A stretch of DNA of 64,000 nucleotides from DATFTE01 sp963802575 (GTDB lineage Bacteria; Acidobacteriota; Terriglobia; Terriglobales; Acidobacteriaceae), in assembly GCA_963802575.1 (NCBI GenBank), contig CAWDJF010000002.1, forward strand, positions 124,001 to 188,000. Direction: 5' to 3'. Below are positions 16,181 to 25,358 of the stretch, piece by piece. The notes under the pieces were generated by a model. It saw only the letters and a list, made by a program, of their open reading frames with translations, did no database searches and had not been told where the DNA came from. The first letter of the stretch is position 1. Each line of letters begins with the position of its first letter. The position numbers were made by a program, and so were the translations under genes.

Positions 16181-17341
16181 TTATGGGCAGTTACCCGGCG
16201 CTGTCTTCCCGGCAAAGCGCCCTTGAATCCAACTCGTCTGTTCGGTAATCGATTCCCCCGGCACCCGCGTCCGGTCAAGATTGCTGTACCTGTCAAACTG
16301 TATTCGGTCGCTCTGATTACATAAGCGGGCAATGGCGGAAGTTACCAGATCGACGGGAAAGATAGGGTCCGACTCGCCGCTGATAACCAGCAGCGGCGCG
16401 GGCGCGCGCTTCTCGCCAATACGGTTATTGCTGAAAAACTGTTGTACGAACGGATTCGCATCCCATCCCGGCTTGGCGATTTCATCCGAAGAATTCGCAG
16501 GGGGCGCGCAAGATTGGCCAATCTGCTCGTAAAGAGTCATCCCTTTCGCCGTCAGCACAGTGTTCGGATCAAAATCGGGCCTCACCGTCTTAACCGCGTA
16601 GACGAGTAACGCGAGCCGTCCGCGGTCATTCCCTTTCGCCAGCCGCGCATACACGTCCTTCGCGTCGGCCACTCCCGACAATGCCACGCTGCCTAAGTAG
16701 CCGGAATCGCGATCTTCGCTCTGCATCTCATCGATCGCAACCACCGCGGCTGCGCCTTCAGAGTCGCCGAGTGCGATCCACTTCGATCCCAAATTCGGCA
16801 CCGCCGCGTGCGCGGCTTTGACTGCGTTAACCACATCGTCGGCATTTGATCGCATGTCCATCACGGCATTGCGCGCATCGCTACCCAGTCCCGCATAATC
16901 TGTCGCTACTACCGCATAGTGGAGGCCGGTCCACATGGTGAACGCAGGGCCGTAGTCGAGATTGCGCGCCAATGAAGGCGCACACTGGCGGGCGGCGCCG
17001 CTGAACGCGTGGGCCCAGGCAATCACCGGCCATCCGCCTGCTGGGGGATTCCCTGCGGGAGTCAAAACCACACCTGAGACAGCAACATCAGCGCCCGTCG
17101 CTGATTGAGAGTGATAGAGAATGCGCACCGCGGCCACGAACGGCAGATCGTAGTCGTCGAAGCGCTCCGATCGGATCAGGTCTCCAGGCTTTCCTGCGGG
17201 CAGAGGCTTGGGCGTGTCGTAGAACTGGGTCAGTGGAAATGGCGGGCGCACTTTGGGACGCCAGAGAGGAGTGGTTTGGGCTGCGGCGGCGATTGCGAAA
17301 ATAATGCAAAGCGCGCTTGCCAGCCCGGATCGAAGTGACAT
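16181..17341 (-). CDS. Secreted alpha/beta-hydrolase (secretory lipase-like)
   Basis: 386 aa with a clear signal peptide (MSLRSGLASALCIIFAIAAA then AQTTP). The fold resembles secretory lipases (LIP family): a lid-free N-part, then PVIAWAHAFSGAARQC (oxyanion region) and the nucleophile elbow GDSEG near residue 193 in WIALGDSEGAAAVVA. A later aspartate segment, VISGESDPIFPVDL, supplies the catalytic acid. The catalytic His is not obvious in the short C-terminal tail, so full activity is not certain. Probable role: periplasmic or extracellular ester hydrolysis. Confidence 0.78.
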   Translation of the reverse strand: MSLRSGLASALCIIFAIAAAAQTTPLWRPKVRPPFPLTQFYDTPKPLPAGKPGDLIRSERFDDYDLPFVAAVRILYHSQSATGADVAVSGVVLTPAGNPPAGGWPVIAWAHAFSGAARQCAPSLARNLDYGPAFTMWTGLHYAVVATDYAGLGSDARNAVMDMRSNADDVVNAVKAAHAAVPNLGSKWIALGDSEGAAAVVAIDEMQSEDRDSGYLGSVALSGVADAKDVYARLAKGNDRGRLALLVYAVKTVRPDFDPNTVLTAKGMTLYEQIGQSCAPPANSSDEIAKPGWDANPFVQQFFSNNRIGEKRAPAPLLVISGESDPIFPVDLVTSAIARLCNQSDRIQFDRYSNLDRTRVPGESITEQTSWIQGRFAGKTAPGNCP

Positions 17342-17442
17342 GAAGGAAGATTATAGATTGATGATGCGACGCCGTGTTTCACAACAGGAATGTGAAAAGC
17401 GTTCGAAGCGTTTTTGGGTGGCGCAGCGCTTCAGCGATATTG

Positions 17443-19257
17443 TCAGCTAGTTTTCTTCACCTGAATCCCCAACTCGCGCAACTGCGCATCGCTCACCGGC
17501 GTCGGAGCGTCCACCATCAGATCCACCGCGCGCGCGGTCTTGGGGAACGGGATCACCTCCCTCAGGCTGTCGGCTCCGGCAAGAATCATGACAATGCGAT
17601 CGAGGCCTAGCGCGATGCCTCCATGCGGAGGCGTGCCATACTCCAGCGCTTCCAGGAAAAATCCGAAGCGCGATTTCGCCTCTTCGTCGGTCAGGCCCAG
17701 CGCGTGGAAGATCTTCTTCTGAATATCCTGACGGTGGATACGAATCGAGCCTGACCCCAGTTCCGTTCCGTTCAGCACCACGTCGTAGGCCAGCGCCCGA
17801 ACCATTGCCGGATCGGTCTCGAGCTTATCCATGTCTTCTTCATGCGGAGAGGTGAACGGATGATGTGCCGCTACGAAGCGCTTGCTCTCTTCGTCGTACT
17901 CGAACATGGGAAAGTTCGTGACCCAGAGAAAACGGAAGTCTCCGGTACGGAAGCAACCATGCTTCTCGGAATATTTCTGCGCGAGTGCGGCCCGTAGCAA
18001 TCCCGCCGACGCGTAAATCGCCAACTCCTGTGGAGTAACTTTCCGGCGATTCGCAGGATGATCTTCGGCGCCCGATTGCGACGAGCCGGTCACCAGCACC
18101 AGCAGATCGTCCGCTTCGGCCGCGGTCTTGGCGCGAATCTTCGCGGCTGCCTCAGGAAAACCCTTTTCCAGGCGCTTGAAGTCTTCGAACAATTTCGCTC
18201 CACCCTTGGAGTGAAACATCGGCTTGATTTCGTCGCGCTCTTTGCGCGAGAGCTCGCCGACCTTCGGCGTGCGGATGGCAATCACCGGAAGTTTCGCATT
18301 GATCCCCAGCGTCTCTAGATTTTCCGGCGCAAAGCACTCGCGCACTTCGGTGAACGGGGGCACGCGCAGATCGGGCTTATCGATGCCGAACTGGCGGATT
18401 GCGTCGTCGTAGTCCATCCGCGGGAACGGCGTCTTAATTTCATATCCAGCCGCCTTGAATGCGGCGGTTAGAAATCCTTCCACCACTCCCCACACCGTCT
18501 CGGGTTGCGGATACGACATCTCCAAATCGATCTGCGTGAACTCCGGCTGACGATCGGCGCGCAGATCTTCATCGCGGAAACAACGTACGATCTGGAAATA
18601 GCGGTCGAAGCCAGAGATCATCAGGATCTGCTTGAACAACTGCGGCGACTGCGGCAGCGCGTAGAACGACCCCGGCTGCACTCGACTCGGAACCAGATAA
18701 TCGCGCGCGCCTTCCGGCGTCGAGCGCGTCATGAACGGTGTCTCGATTTCGAAAAACCCCTGCGCCGAAAGGTAATCGCGAATGGCAATCGCCACACGGT
18801 GCCGCAACTCGATGTTGCGCTGCATGGCGTCGCGCCGCAGATCGATGTAGCGATACTGCAGGCGCAACTCTTCGTTCGGCAGCACCGTGTCGCCGGGCAG
18901 AAACGGAGGCTGCTTCGACTCATTCAGCAACCGCAGTTCTTCGGCGACCACCTCGATTTCTCCGGTGGGAATATTTTTATTGATGGTGTTGGCGTCGCGC
19001 AGCTTCACTTTGCCGATGACAGCAATCACGTACTCGTTGCGCAACTCTCCGGCCTTGGCGTGGAGCGCGGGATTGTTCTCTTTATCGCAGACGATCTGGG
19101 TCACACCGGTGCGGTCGCGCACGTCGATAAAGACGAGGTTGCCGAAGTCGCGCCGCCGGTTCACCCACCCCATGAGAACCGCGCGTTGACCAGCATCAGA
19201 GGCGCGCAATGCGCCACATTGGTGAGTTCGTCGAAGATCCCCTAGAAAATCGAGCAA
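17443..19257 (-). CDS. aspS: Aspartate--tRNA ligase
   Basis: 604-aa class II synthetase. It has an N-terminal OB-fold anticodon domain (VLMGWVNRRRDFGNLVFIDV), class II motif 2 (FQIVRCFRDEDLRADRQPEF), a bacterial GAD insertion (about residues 290-420) and motif 3 (GGIALGLDRIVMIL). The start is TTG at 19257. Without an archaeal-type comparison I cannot say whether it also charges tRNA-Asn; no gatCAB genes are in the window. Confidence 0.97.
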   Translation of the reverse strand: MLDFLGDLRRTHQCGALRASDAGQRAVLMGWVNRRRDFGNLVFIDVRDRTGVTQIVCDKENNPALHAKAGELRNEYVIAVIGKVKLRDANTINKNIPTGEIEVVAEELRLLNESKQPPFLPGDTVLPNEELRLQYRYIDLRRDAMQRNIELRHRVAIAIRDYLSAQGFFEIETPFMTRSTPEGARDYLVPSRVQPGSFYALPQSPQLFKQILMISGFDRYFQIVRCFRDEDLRADRQPEFTQIDLEMSYPQPETVWGVVEGFLTAAFKAAGYEIKTPFPRMDYDDAIRQFGIDKPDLRVPPFTEVRECFAPENLETLGINAKLPVIAIRTPKVGELSRKERDEIKPMFHSKGGAKLFEDFKRLEKGFPEAAAKIRAKTAAEADDLLVLVTGSSQSGAEDHPANRRKVTPQELAIYASAGLLRAALAQKYSEKHGCFRTGDFRFLWVTNFPMFEYDEESKRFVAAHHPFTSPHEEDMDKLETDPAMVRALAYDVVLNGTELGSGSIRIHRQDIQKKIFHALGLTDEEAKSRFGFFLEALEYGTPPHGGIALGLDRIVMILAGADSLREVIPFPKTARAVDLMVDAPTPVSDAQLRELGIQVKKTS

Positions 19258-19353
19258 GATGTGCCCTTCAGTCAGGAGTGCGGCCCTGGGCCGAGTCCTA
19301 GATTATAAATGGAGGAATGCGGCCGCGCTGTGATTCGCGGCCCCCGCCCCAGA

Positions 19354-19390
19354 GACGTCATCCCGAAGCGAAGCGAGGGATCTGGCGTGC
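19354..19390. repeat. Dispersed hairpin element (GACGTCATCC type)
   Basis: GACGTCATCCCGAAGCGAAG onward, ending GGATCTGGCGTGC. Outer stem ATCCC/GGGAT, G/A mismatches, inner GCGAAGC mini-hairpin. It sits between the aspS start and the stop of the DUF4440-like gene. Confidence 0.8.
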
Positions 19391-19403
19391 AGCGGCGCCA
19401 AAC

Positions 19404-19856
19404 CTAATCGAAGTCGTTCGCGCTCCATTGATTGGGCGTGATCTGCTGAAATTTCAGCTTCCATTCCGCTCCATCCTTCACCCAGGTGGAACTCACATGC
19501 TGGTAGCGCCGCGAACCAAAGTCCCTCTTGGTACGCAGGATCACGCGGTCATAGGTGAGCACTGCGGCTCCGTCGTTCAGCGGAACGAGTTTGAAGTTGT
19601 AGAGCAGAATGTTGGTTATGTCGGAACCGGAAACGCCTTTCACAAAATCGTCTCGATCGCTGGTTTCGCCGTTCGGGTCGACTTCGGTGAAGTTGTCGGC
19701 GAGAGCGTGGGAGAAGAAGGCTGCGTCTTTCTTGATCTCGGCGTTCGCAGCGCGCTGTTGCGCATCGATCAGCGTTTGTTGTAGGGGGTTGGTCTGCGCA
19801 AAAGAAGGGGATACATAGATCAGAGTCGCGAACAGCAAACCAACGATCTTCTTCAT
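19404..19856 (-). CDS. Secreted SnoaL/NTF2-like protein (DUF4440-like)
   Basis: 150 aa from the ATG at 19856 (GGAGG RBS). The signal peptide is MKKIVGLLFATLIYVSPSFA, with cleavage before QTNP. The mature part is an NTF2/SnoaL cone: helix LQQTLIDAQQRAANAEIKKD, then FFSHALADNFTEVDPNGETS and three C-terminal strands ending VSSTWVKDGAEWKLKFQQIT. Such proteins are often periplasmic with unknown ligands. It is flanked on both sides by hairpin elements. Confidence 0.8.
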   Translation of the reverse strand: MKKIVGLLFATLIYVSPSFAQTNPLQQTLIDAQQRAANAEIKKDAAFFSHALADNFTEVDPNGETSDRDDFVKGVSGSDITNILLYNFKLVPLNDGAAVLTYDRVILRTKRDFGSRRYQHVSSTWVKDGAEWKLKFQQITPNQWSANDFD

Positions 19857-19874
19857 AACGTCCTCCAGTGTTGT

Positions 19875-19918
19875 TGACGTCATCCTGAGCCCGAAAGGGC
19901 GAAGGATCTGGCGCGCAG
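19875..19918. repeat. Dispersed hairpin element (GACGTCATCC type)
   Basis: TGACGTCATCCTGAGCCCGA onward to GATCTGGCGCGCAGC. Folds as ATCC, TGA, GCCC, loop GAAA (GNRA), GGGC, GAA, GGAT. It ends immediately before the hisS stop codon (19920). Confidence 0.8.
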
Positions 19919-19919
19919 C

Positions 19920-21197
19920 TTAGCTGCTCTGTATCTTCTCGGCGAGCTGAGCCCGCGGCACCGACACTTGTTCCCCGCTCTCAAGATTCTTCAGCGCAAA
20001 AGCGTCGGCTTTCACTTCGTTCTCACCAACGATCAGTGTAAAGCGCGCGCCCAGTTTGCTCGCCGTCTCAAACGATTTCTTCAGACGAAAAGTCTCGTCG
20101 CCCAGTTCAACAATTACGTCGTGACGCCGCAACTCGCGCGCCAGTCGGGCCGCCTCGCGATCCATGCCCGCGCCGAGAGGAGCAACGTAGACGTCCGGCT
20201 TGCGCTGCACCGCGTCTGCGGTCTCGTTGAGCGACATCACCAACCGGTCTTCGCCGATGGCAAAGCCAATGCCCGGAGCCTTCGGTCCGCCGAGTGATTC
20301 GGAGAGCCCATCGTAGCGGCCTCCGCCAAGAATCGCATTCTGCGCTCCCAGCGCTCCGTGCGTGAATTCGAATGCCGTGCGCGAGTAGTAATCGAGTCCG
20401 CGCACCAGGCGATCGTTTAACACGAACGGCACACCCACGGAAGTGAGAATTCCCTGCACTTCTTCGAAGTGCTTCCGGCAAGGCTCATCGAGATACTGGC
20501 TGATGCGCGGCAGTTTCTCGATGATCGGCTGATCGGCGGGCACCTTGCAGTCAAAGACACGTAGAGGATTGGTCACCGCCCGTCGCTGGCAATCCGCGTC
20601 CATTTGCGCGACCACCGGCTCCAGCGCCTTGCGCAACGCTTCATTGTAGGTTGCGCGGTCGTTGGCGCAGCCGACAGAATTCAGCTCGAGCGTCCATCCC
20701 GTGATCCCGAGACGGTCGAGCAAGGTCGCGAGCATCTCTAAAACTTCCGCATCGCGCGCAGGAGACTCGCTGCCCGCAGTCGGCGGCCCAATGACCTCGG
20801 CGCCGATCTGATAGAACTGCCGGTAGCGTCCCTTCTGCGGACGCTCGCGGCGAAATTGCGGACCGATGTAGTACAGCTTGTTGAGGCCGCGATCCCAAAG
20901 CTTGTGCTCGATGTAAGCACGCACTACACCCGCAGTATTCTCAGGACGCAAAGTGAGCGACTGACCCTTCTCGCTTTCCGCGCGCGCCCGGTCTTCCCAC
21001 GTGTACATCTCTTTCGATACTACGTCCGTCTCTTCGCCCACCGCGCGCGCGAACAACTGCGTTTCCTCGAAAATCGGCGTGCGAATCTCGTGGAAGTTAT
21101 AGGCGCGCATCACATCGCGCACCGTCGCTTCCACGAAGTTCCACAGCGCCGTATCCGGCGGCAGCAGGTCGCGAGTTCCTCGGATGGCTTTTAACAT
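19920..21197 (-). CDS. hisS: Histidine--tRNA ligase
   Basis: 425-aa class II synthetase. Landmarks: MLKAIRGTRDLLPPDTALWN, TLRPENTAGVVRAYIEHKLW, the motif 2 region RRERPQKGRYRQFYQIGAEV, HisA-type signatures LVRGLDYYSRTAFEF and GGGRYDGL, and a C-terminal anticodon-binding domain. Length and order are normal. It lies downstream of the gamma-carbonic-anhydrase-like gene on the same strand, separated by heptamer arrays. Confidence 0.97.
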   Translation of the reverse strand: MLKAIRGTRDLLPPDTALWNFVEATVRDVMRAYNFHEIRTPIFEETQLFARAVGEETDVVSKEMYTWEDRARAESEKGQSLTLRPENTAGVVRAYIEHKLWDRGLNKLYYIGPQFRRERPQKGRYRQFYQIGAEVIGPPTAGSESPARDAEVLEMLATLLDRLGITGWTLELNSVGCANDRATYNEALRKALEPVVAQMDADCQRRAVTNPLRVFDCKVPADQPIIEKLPRISQYLDEPCRKHFEEVQGILTSVGVPFVLNDRLVRGLDYYSRTAFEFTHGALGAQNAILGGGRYDGLSESLGGPKAPGIGFAIGEDRLVMSLNETADAVQRKPDVYVAPLGAGMDREAARLARELRRHDVIVELGDETFRLKKSFETASKLGARFTLIVGENEVKADAFALKNLESGEQVSVPRAQLAEKIQSS

Positions 21198-21200
21198 CGG

Positions 21201-21274
21201 GCGTCAGGCGTCAGACCTCAGACCTCAGCGAAACCCTCACGGGCCGAATGCTGAGTGCTGAATGCTGACTGCTA
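21201..21274. repeat. Two different 7-bp arrays side by side
   Basis: GCGTCAG GCGTCAG ACCTCAG ACCTCAG (21201-21230) is followed by AATGCTG AGTGCTG AATGCTG ACTGCTA (21247-21274). The second array contains the stop codon of the gamma-carbonic-anhydrase-like gene (TAG on the minus strand, 21272-21274). Confidence 0.8.
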
Positions 21275-21784
21275 CTTTTCTTTCAAATACGACTCGGTAT
21301 ATCCCAGATAATTATTCGCATACATCAGAATCATCTGCTGATCTTTCTCATCGAGCTTGCGGCGGAATTTGCCGGGAGAGCCCATCCACAGAGAACCCGG
21401 CTCGACCACGGTCTCTTCTGGAATCAGCGTGCCAGCAGCAATGATCGATCCGGCGCCGATGCGTGCACCGTTCAGAACGATACAGCCCATCCCGATCAGG
21501 CAGCGGTCTTCGATCACGCAGCCGTGCAGCGTGACCGAGTGGCCCACGGTGACGTACTCGCCGAGATAGACGCCGTACTTCTCTTTCATGCCGTGGAGAA
21601 CGCTGCAGTCCTGCACGTTGGAGTGCGCGCCAATGCGAATCTCGTGAACATCGCCGCGAACGACGGCATTCATCCAGACGCTCGCGTGTTCGCCCAGCAC
21701 CACATCGCCGACGATCTGCGCCGATTGATCGACGTAGCACGATGCTGGAACGGTGGGTGTGATGCCTTTATAAGAGCGAATCAT
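21272..21784 (-). CDS. Gamma-carbonic-anhydrase-like hexapeptide-repeat protein
   Basis: 170 aa from the ATG at 21784 (an in-frame upstream extension is less like the family). It is a left-handed beta-helix of hexapeptide repeats. The zinc-ligand histidines typical of gamma-CA/YrdA proteins are visible in NVQDCSVLH and TVGHSVTLHG. The C-terminal helix DEKDQQMILMYANNYLGYTE caps the helix. It would form a trimer binding metal between subunits. Whether it hydrates CO2 or acts as a YrdA/PaaY-type relative cannot be settled here. Confidence 0.88.
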   Translation of the reverse strand: MIRSYKGITPTVPASCYVDQSAQIVGDVVLGEHASVWMNAVVRGDVHEIRIGAHSNVQDCSVLHGMKEKYGVYLGEYVTVGHSVTLHGCVIEDRCLIGMGCIVLNGARIGAGSIIAAGTLIPEETVVEPGSLWMGSPGKFRRKLDEKDQQMILMYANNYLGYTESYLKEK

Positions 21785-21862
21785 GATGAGTATCGAAGAA
21801 ATTGAACATACCATGACGGCGGCGGCGGACGCGAATCGCCCCCTGTATTCGAAACTGGTACA

Positions 21863-21946
21863 TTAGCCTTTAGCTCTTAGCTCTTAGCATTTAGCTACTG
21901 CGGACTCGGTTTGGCCAAATGCTAAGTGCCAAGTGCTAACTGCTGC
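21863..21946. repeat. Inverted pair of 7-bp arrays (TAGCTCT / AATGCTA)
   Basis: The left arm (21863-21897) reads TAGCCTT TAGCTCT TAGCTCT TAGCATT TAGCT. The right arm (21919-21946) reads ATGCTAA GTGCCAA GTGCTAA CTGCTG; TAGCATT and AATGCTA are reverse complements. The array contains the probable GTG start (21933) of the MutS-like gene. Confidence 0.8.
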
Positions 21947-23705
21947 CGAAGAATACGCTCAGCGACTCGCCGCTCGCGAGGCGCGGGTTCGCCAGTTCGA
22001 GCAAATCCACATTCGATTGGGAAACGTGCGCCTGGGATTGGCGGTCGTGGCGGCAGTGATGTTCTGGCTCGCGATCTGGCGGCATGCCTTCGCTGTTTGG
22101 TGGCTCGCGGCACCCGTGATTGTCTTCATCGCAATCGCTGTCTATCACGCCAAGGTGCTGGGTAATAAAGCGCATGCCGAACGTGCGGTCGCGGTCTACA
22201 CGCATGGGATCGCCCGCATCGAAGATCGCTGGGCCGGCATGGGTTCAACCGGCGAGCGCTTAAATGATCCCCATCACGTGTATGCCGCCGACCTCGACTT
22301 GTTTGGCAATGGCGGACTTTTTCAGTTACTTTCCCTGGCCCGCACCCGGATGGGCGAAGACACATTGGCGCGCTGGCTGCTGGCGCCTTCGCCGCTGGAA
22401 CAGATTCAAGAACGCCATCAGGCCGTAGCCGAACTTCTTCCTCTGCTCGATCTGCGCGAGGACCTCCAGGTGGCTGGCGAGGATGCACGTGTTGGAGTGC
22501 ATCCCGAAGCGCTGGTACGCTGGGCAGAAGCTCCCAACCGGCTCGACCGTCGCTGGATGCGCATCCTCTCTCCGCTGCTCGCTCTGTGCGCAGTAGCTGC
22601 TGCGGTGGTCTGGGGATTGTGGGGGCATCCGACACCTCTGCTTTGTGTTCTCATCGTCGAAGCCATCCTGGCGCAGCCCGTACGCAAACACATGGAAGAG
22701 ATCTTTCATGGGACTGAGCACCAGTTCGAAGACCTCGAACTGCTTTCAGGATTGCTGGCGCGCCTGGAGCGTGAGAGGTTCCAGTCTCCGCGTCTTCAAG
22801 CCCTGATGCAGCAATTGGCATCACATCATCTTGCGGGTTCGAAGGCCATCGCGCGCCTGCGCACTATCGTTGACTGCATCTTGTCGCGCGACAACTTGTT
22901 CGTGAAGTTGATCGATCTTTCTTTGCTCTACTCTGTGCAGGTCGCCTATGCCACAGAAGCCTGGCGGCGCGAGCACGGGTCGGCTGTCCGGCGATGGCTT
23001 GAGGTCATTGGCGAGGTGGAGGCGCTGCTCTCGCTCGCAGCTTACAGCTACGAGCATCCCGCCGATCCTTTCCCCGAGTTTGCTTCGGGGCTGGCTTGTT
23101 TTGAGGCTCAATCGCTAGGGCATCCGCTGCTTCCCGCCGCCCGCTGCGTGCGCAACGATGTCGGCATCTGCGGAGAAACCCGCGTCCTGCTGATCAGCGG
23201 ATCGAACATGTCGGGAAAAAGCACGCTGCTGCGCGCGGTTGGCATCAATACGGTCCTGGCAATGGCCGGCGCACCGGTGCGGGCGGGACGATTGCATATG
23301 ACTCCATTGCGCGTGGGAGCCAGCATTCGCGTCAATGATTCTCTGCAGGAAGGAAGCTCGCGCTTCTACGCCGAGATCACGCGCTTACGCGATATCTTCG
23401 AACTTGCGTCCGATGGTCCTTCGACGCTCGCTTTGCTCGACGAGTTATTGCAGGGCACGAACTCCCACGACCGAAAGATTGGAGCCGAAGGCGTGGTGCG
23501 CGCCCTGCTCAATCGCGGCGCCATCGGATTAATCAGCACTCACGACCTGGCGCTGACCGATGTCGGAGGAAGGCACGTGCACAACGTCCATTTCGAAGAC
23601 GAATTTCAGGATGGAAAGATCACGTTTGACTACAAGCTACGCGAAGGCGTCGTGACGAAGAGCAACGGGCTTGAGCTGATGCGCTCGATCGGGCTGGAAG
23701 TGTAG
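21933..23705 (+). CDS. Membrane-anchored MutS-family ATPase
   Basis: 590 aa. Two hydrophobic hairpins are seen (about residues 33-70 and 208-246), then a helical lever/clamp-like region and a C-terminal MutS ATPase domain. Walker A is GSNMSGKST (residues 423-431), the Walker B/signature is LALLDELLQGTNSHDRK, and ISTHDLALT is the switch histidine motif. The N-terminal mismatch-recognition domain of true MutS is missing, as is the Smr nuclease domain of MutS2. It resembles the poorly studied membrane MutS-like proteins of several phyla, role unknown. The GTG start lies inside a heptamer array and has no obvious RBS. It is not part of an operon with mutL (29.9 kb). Confidence 0.85.
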   Translation: MLTAAEEYAQRLAAREARVRQFEQIHIRLGNVRLGLAVVAAVMFWLAIWRHAFAVWWLAAPVIVFIAIAVYHAKVLGNKAHAERAVAVYTHGIARIEDRWAGMGSTGERLNDPHHVYAADLDLFGNGGLFQLLSLARTRMGEDTLARWLLAPSPLEQIQERHQAVAELLPLLDLREDLQVAGEDARVGVHPEALVRWAEAPNRLDRRWMRILSPLLALCAVAAAVVWGLWGHPTPLLCVLIVEAILAQPVRKHMEEIFHGTEHQFEDLELLSGLLARLERERFQSPRLQALMQQLASHHLAGSKAIARLRTIVDCILSRDNLFVKLIDLSLLYSVQVAYATEAWRREHGSAVRRWLEVIGEVEALLSLAAYSYEHPADPFPEFASGLACFEAQSLGHPLLPAARCVRNDVGICGETRVLLISGSNMSGKSTLLRAVGINTVLAMAGAPVRAGRLHMTPLRVGASIRVNDSLQEGSSRFYAEITRLRDIFELASDGPSTLALLDELLQGTNSHDRKIGAEGVVRALLNRGAIGLISTHDLALTDVGGRHVHNVHFEDEFQDGKITFDYKLREGVVTKSNGLELMRSIGLEV

Positions 23706-23768
23706 AGATCAGCACGAGTGGCCAAGACCGACATCGTCCCCAATGATGAGGACGTCCCCTACAACTAT

Positions 23769-23888
23769 GACGTCATCCCGAGCGAAGCGAGGGATCTGGC
23801 GCGGAGCGTCAAGGCTCCCCACGCGAGATCCTTCGCCCTCGCGGGCTCAGGATGACGTCGAGATTTACTGGGTACTCGGCAACTGCTA
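23769..23888. repeat. Inverted pair of hairpin elements followed by a 7-bp array
   Basis: Copy 1 (23769-23806) is GACGTCATCCCGAGCGAAGC onward, with a perfect GCGAAGC core. Copy 2 (23823-23859) is inverted, with GCCCTCGCGGGC inside and ending GGATGACGTC. ACTGGGTACTCGG heptamers then run into the stop codon of the DUF4097 gene (23886). Confidence 0.85.
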
Positions 23889-25358
23889 ATTCTCCGTCGG
23901 TTCCAGCGGCTTCGCCTTCGGCGCTGGGGTTGTGCGCATCGGCTTCGGAGGCATGGGTGGCTCGGGCACTTCCGCCAGCGAGCTTCCCTTGCGGATTTCG
24001 ATGGTGCCGTGTTCGTTGTTCAGCACGATGTGCGGACCGCCCGTTCCCACGGAGCCATTCGCGCTGGCCTGGTCGTTTCCGTTGTTGACTTTCAACTCTG
24101 GAAAGTCCGTCTGGAAATCTCCGCCGCGCGATCTCGCGTCGAGTTGGAAGCTCGACTTGTCGGGGAGATAAAGCTGCAAATCGCCCTTGCGGTTCTCAAC
24201 CTGAATGCTTCCTAGCTTGGCTACACGCAGCGAGATATCGCCGTTTTCGTCTTCTATCCGGACATCGCCGCTCATGCCCTCGAGGCGAACGTCTTTCGAG
24301 CGCGTAGTCAGCCGGAACGGTCCCACCAGATCGGTCGCCCGCAGGTCGCCGGAATCCATATCGAGATCGCCCGTGAGTTTCGCAAATTCCATATCAGTGC
24401 GTTGCGACTTGAAGGTGACGGCGCCCGCGATCCTTGAAAGCTTGATGCTATCGAACTCGCCGTTCAAGCGCAGCGTGCCGCTGACATCCTCGACAGAAAC
24501 GTCGTTAGGACGCCCTTCGACCGAAACGTCTCCCGACACTTTCGAAATCCGCCCGGAACTGTGCTCCAGGCTGAAGGCGGCATTTCCCTTGATGTCATCG
24601 GCCGTGACATCGCCGCGCTGGCTCGTCAGGTTAATATCTCCGTCACGCCCCAAGACGCTGATATCGCCGCGTCGCGATGAGACCGTCACCGAGGCTTTTC
24701 GCGGCAGGGAAATGGTCAGGTCAGTGGCGATCCAGTGATCGCCCGCCGCCTGCGTGTTCGCGTTCAACGTAACCATGCTGCCACTGGTGGTGAAGGTCGG
24801 CTTGGTCTTGGCATTCCAGTTATCGGCATCGCTTTGACTCCCGGCGCTCACCCGCTTGTGCACCATGACGTGAATCTGGTTGTCATCGGATGCACTCACG
24901 TTTACCGCGCCCCGATCGCAGACCACGTGCAAGCTTCCACCGGCAGGAAAATCAGTTTGCAATTGATCGTCGTAGTTGTAGGTGTTGCCGAAAAATGGGA
25001 TGTCTTCGCCATCAATGTCGATGTTGTCGCGAACCGATCCCCAATTCACCCGGGTGGCCTGGGTCGCGGCCAAACCAAATACGATCAGTACGATCAGCAA
25101 GAAGACTCCGCCAACGCCGATGCCCGGCGGCCGCAGCCCTTGCCTCTGCGCCTGCTGGTGCTCGATCAGCTTGATGATGCCCCACAGGATGATCAGCACT
25201 GGCCAGTAGTGCGCGAACCAGGTTCCCAGGGTCTGCCATGGCAGCTTGCCCATGTTGGCCAGAAGCAGCAGGACACCAAGCACGATCATCACAAACGGTC
25301 CGGCCAGGGAACGCCGCGGACGTGGTAGCGGCGGCGGAATTGGCGCTTGGCTAGCCAT
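23886..25358 (-). CDS. DUF4097 beta-helix protein with LiaF-like membrane domain
   Basis: 490 aa. A Pro-rich N-terminus precedes three membrane segments (about residues 19-36, 48-63 and 82-99), the LiaI-LiaF-like TM module. A long repetitive beta domain (DUF4097/putative adhesin) follows, with turns such as SRRGDISVLGRDGDINLTSQ and GDLDMDSGDLRATDL. Such toastrack proteins sit in envelope-stress operons. It is last in a four-gene unit led by an ECF sigma factor, and its start overlaps the previous gene by 8 bp. Probably extracytoplasmic and part of the sigma-controlled response (inferred). Confidence 0.85.
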   Translation of the reverse strand: MASQAPIPPPLPRPRRSLAGPFVMIVLGVLLLLANMGKLPWQTLGTWFAHYWPVLIILWGIIKLIEHQQAQRQGLRPPGIGVGGVFLLIVLIVFGLAATQATRVNWGSVRDNIDIDGEDIPFFGNTYNYDDQLQTDFPAGGSLHVVCDRGAVNVSASDDNQIHVMVHKRVSAGSQSDADNWNAKTKPTFTTSGSMVTLNANTQAAGDHWIATDLTISLPRKASVTVSSRRGDISVLGRDGDINLTSQRGDVTADDIKGNAAFSLEHSSGRISKVSGDVSVEGRPNDVSVEDVSGTLRLNGEFDSIKLSRIAGAVTFKSQRTDMEFAKLTGDLDMDSGDLRATDLVGPFRLTTRSKDVRLEGMSGDVRIEDENGDISLRVAKLGSIQVENRKGDLQLYLPDKSSFQLDARSRGGDFQTDFPELKVNNGNDQASANGSVGTGGPHIVLNNEHGTIEIRKGSSLAEVPEPPMPPKPMRTTPAPKAKPLEPTEN

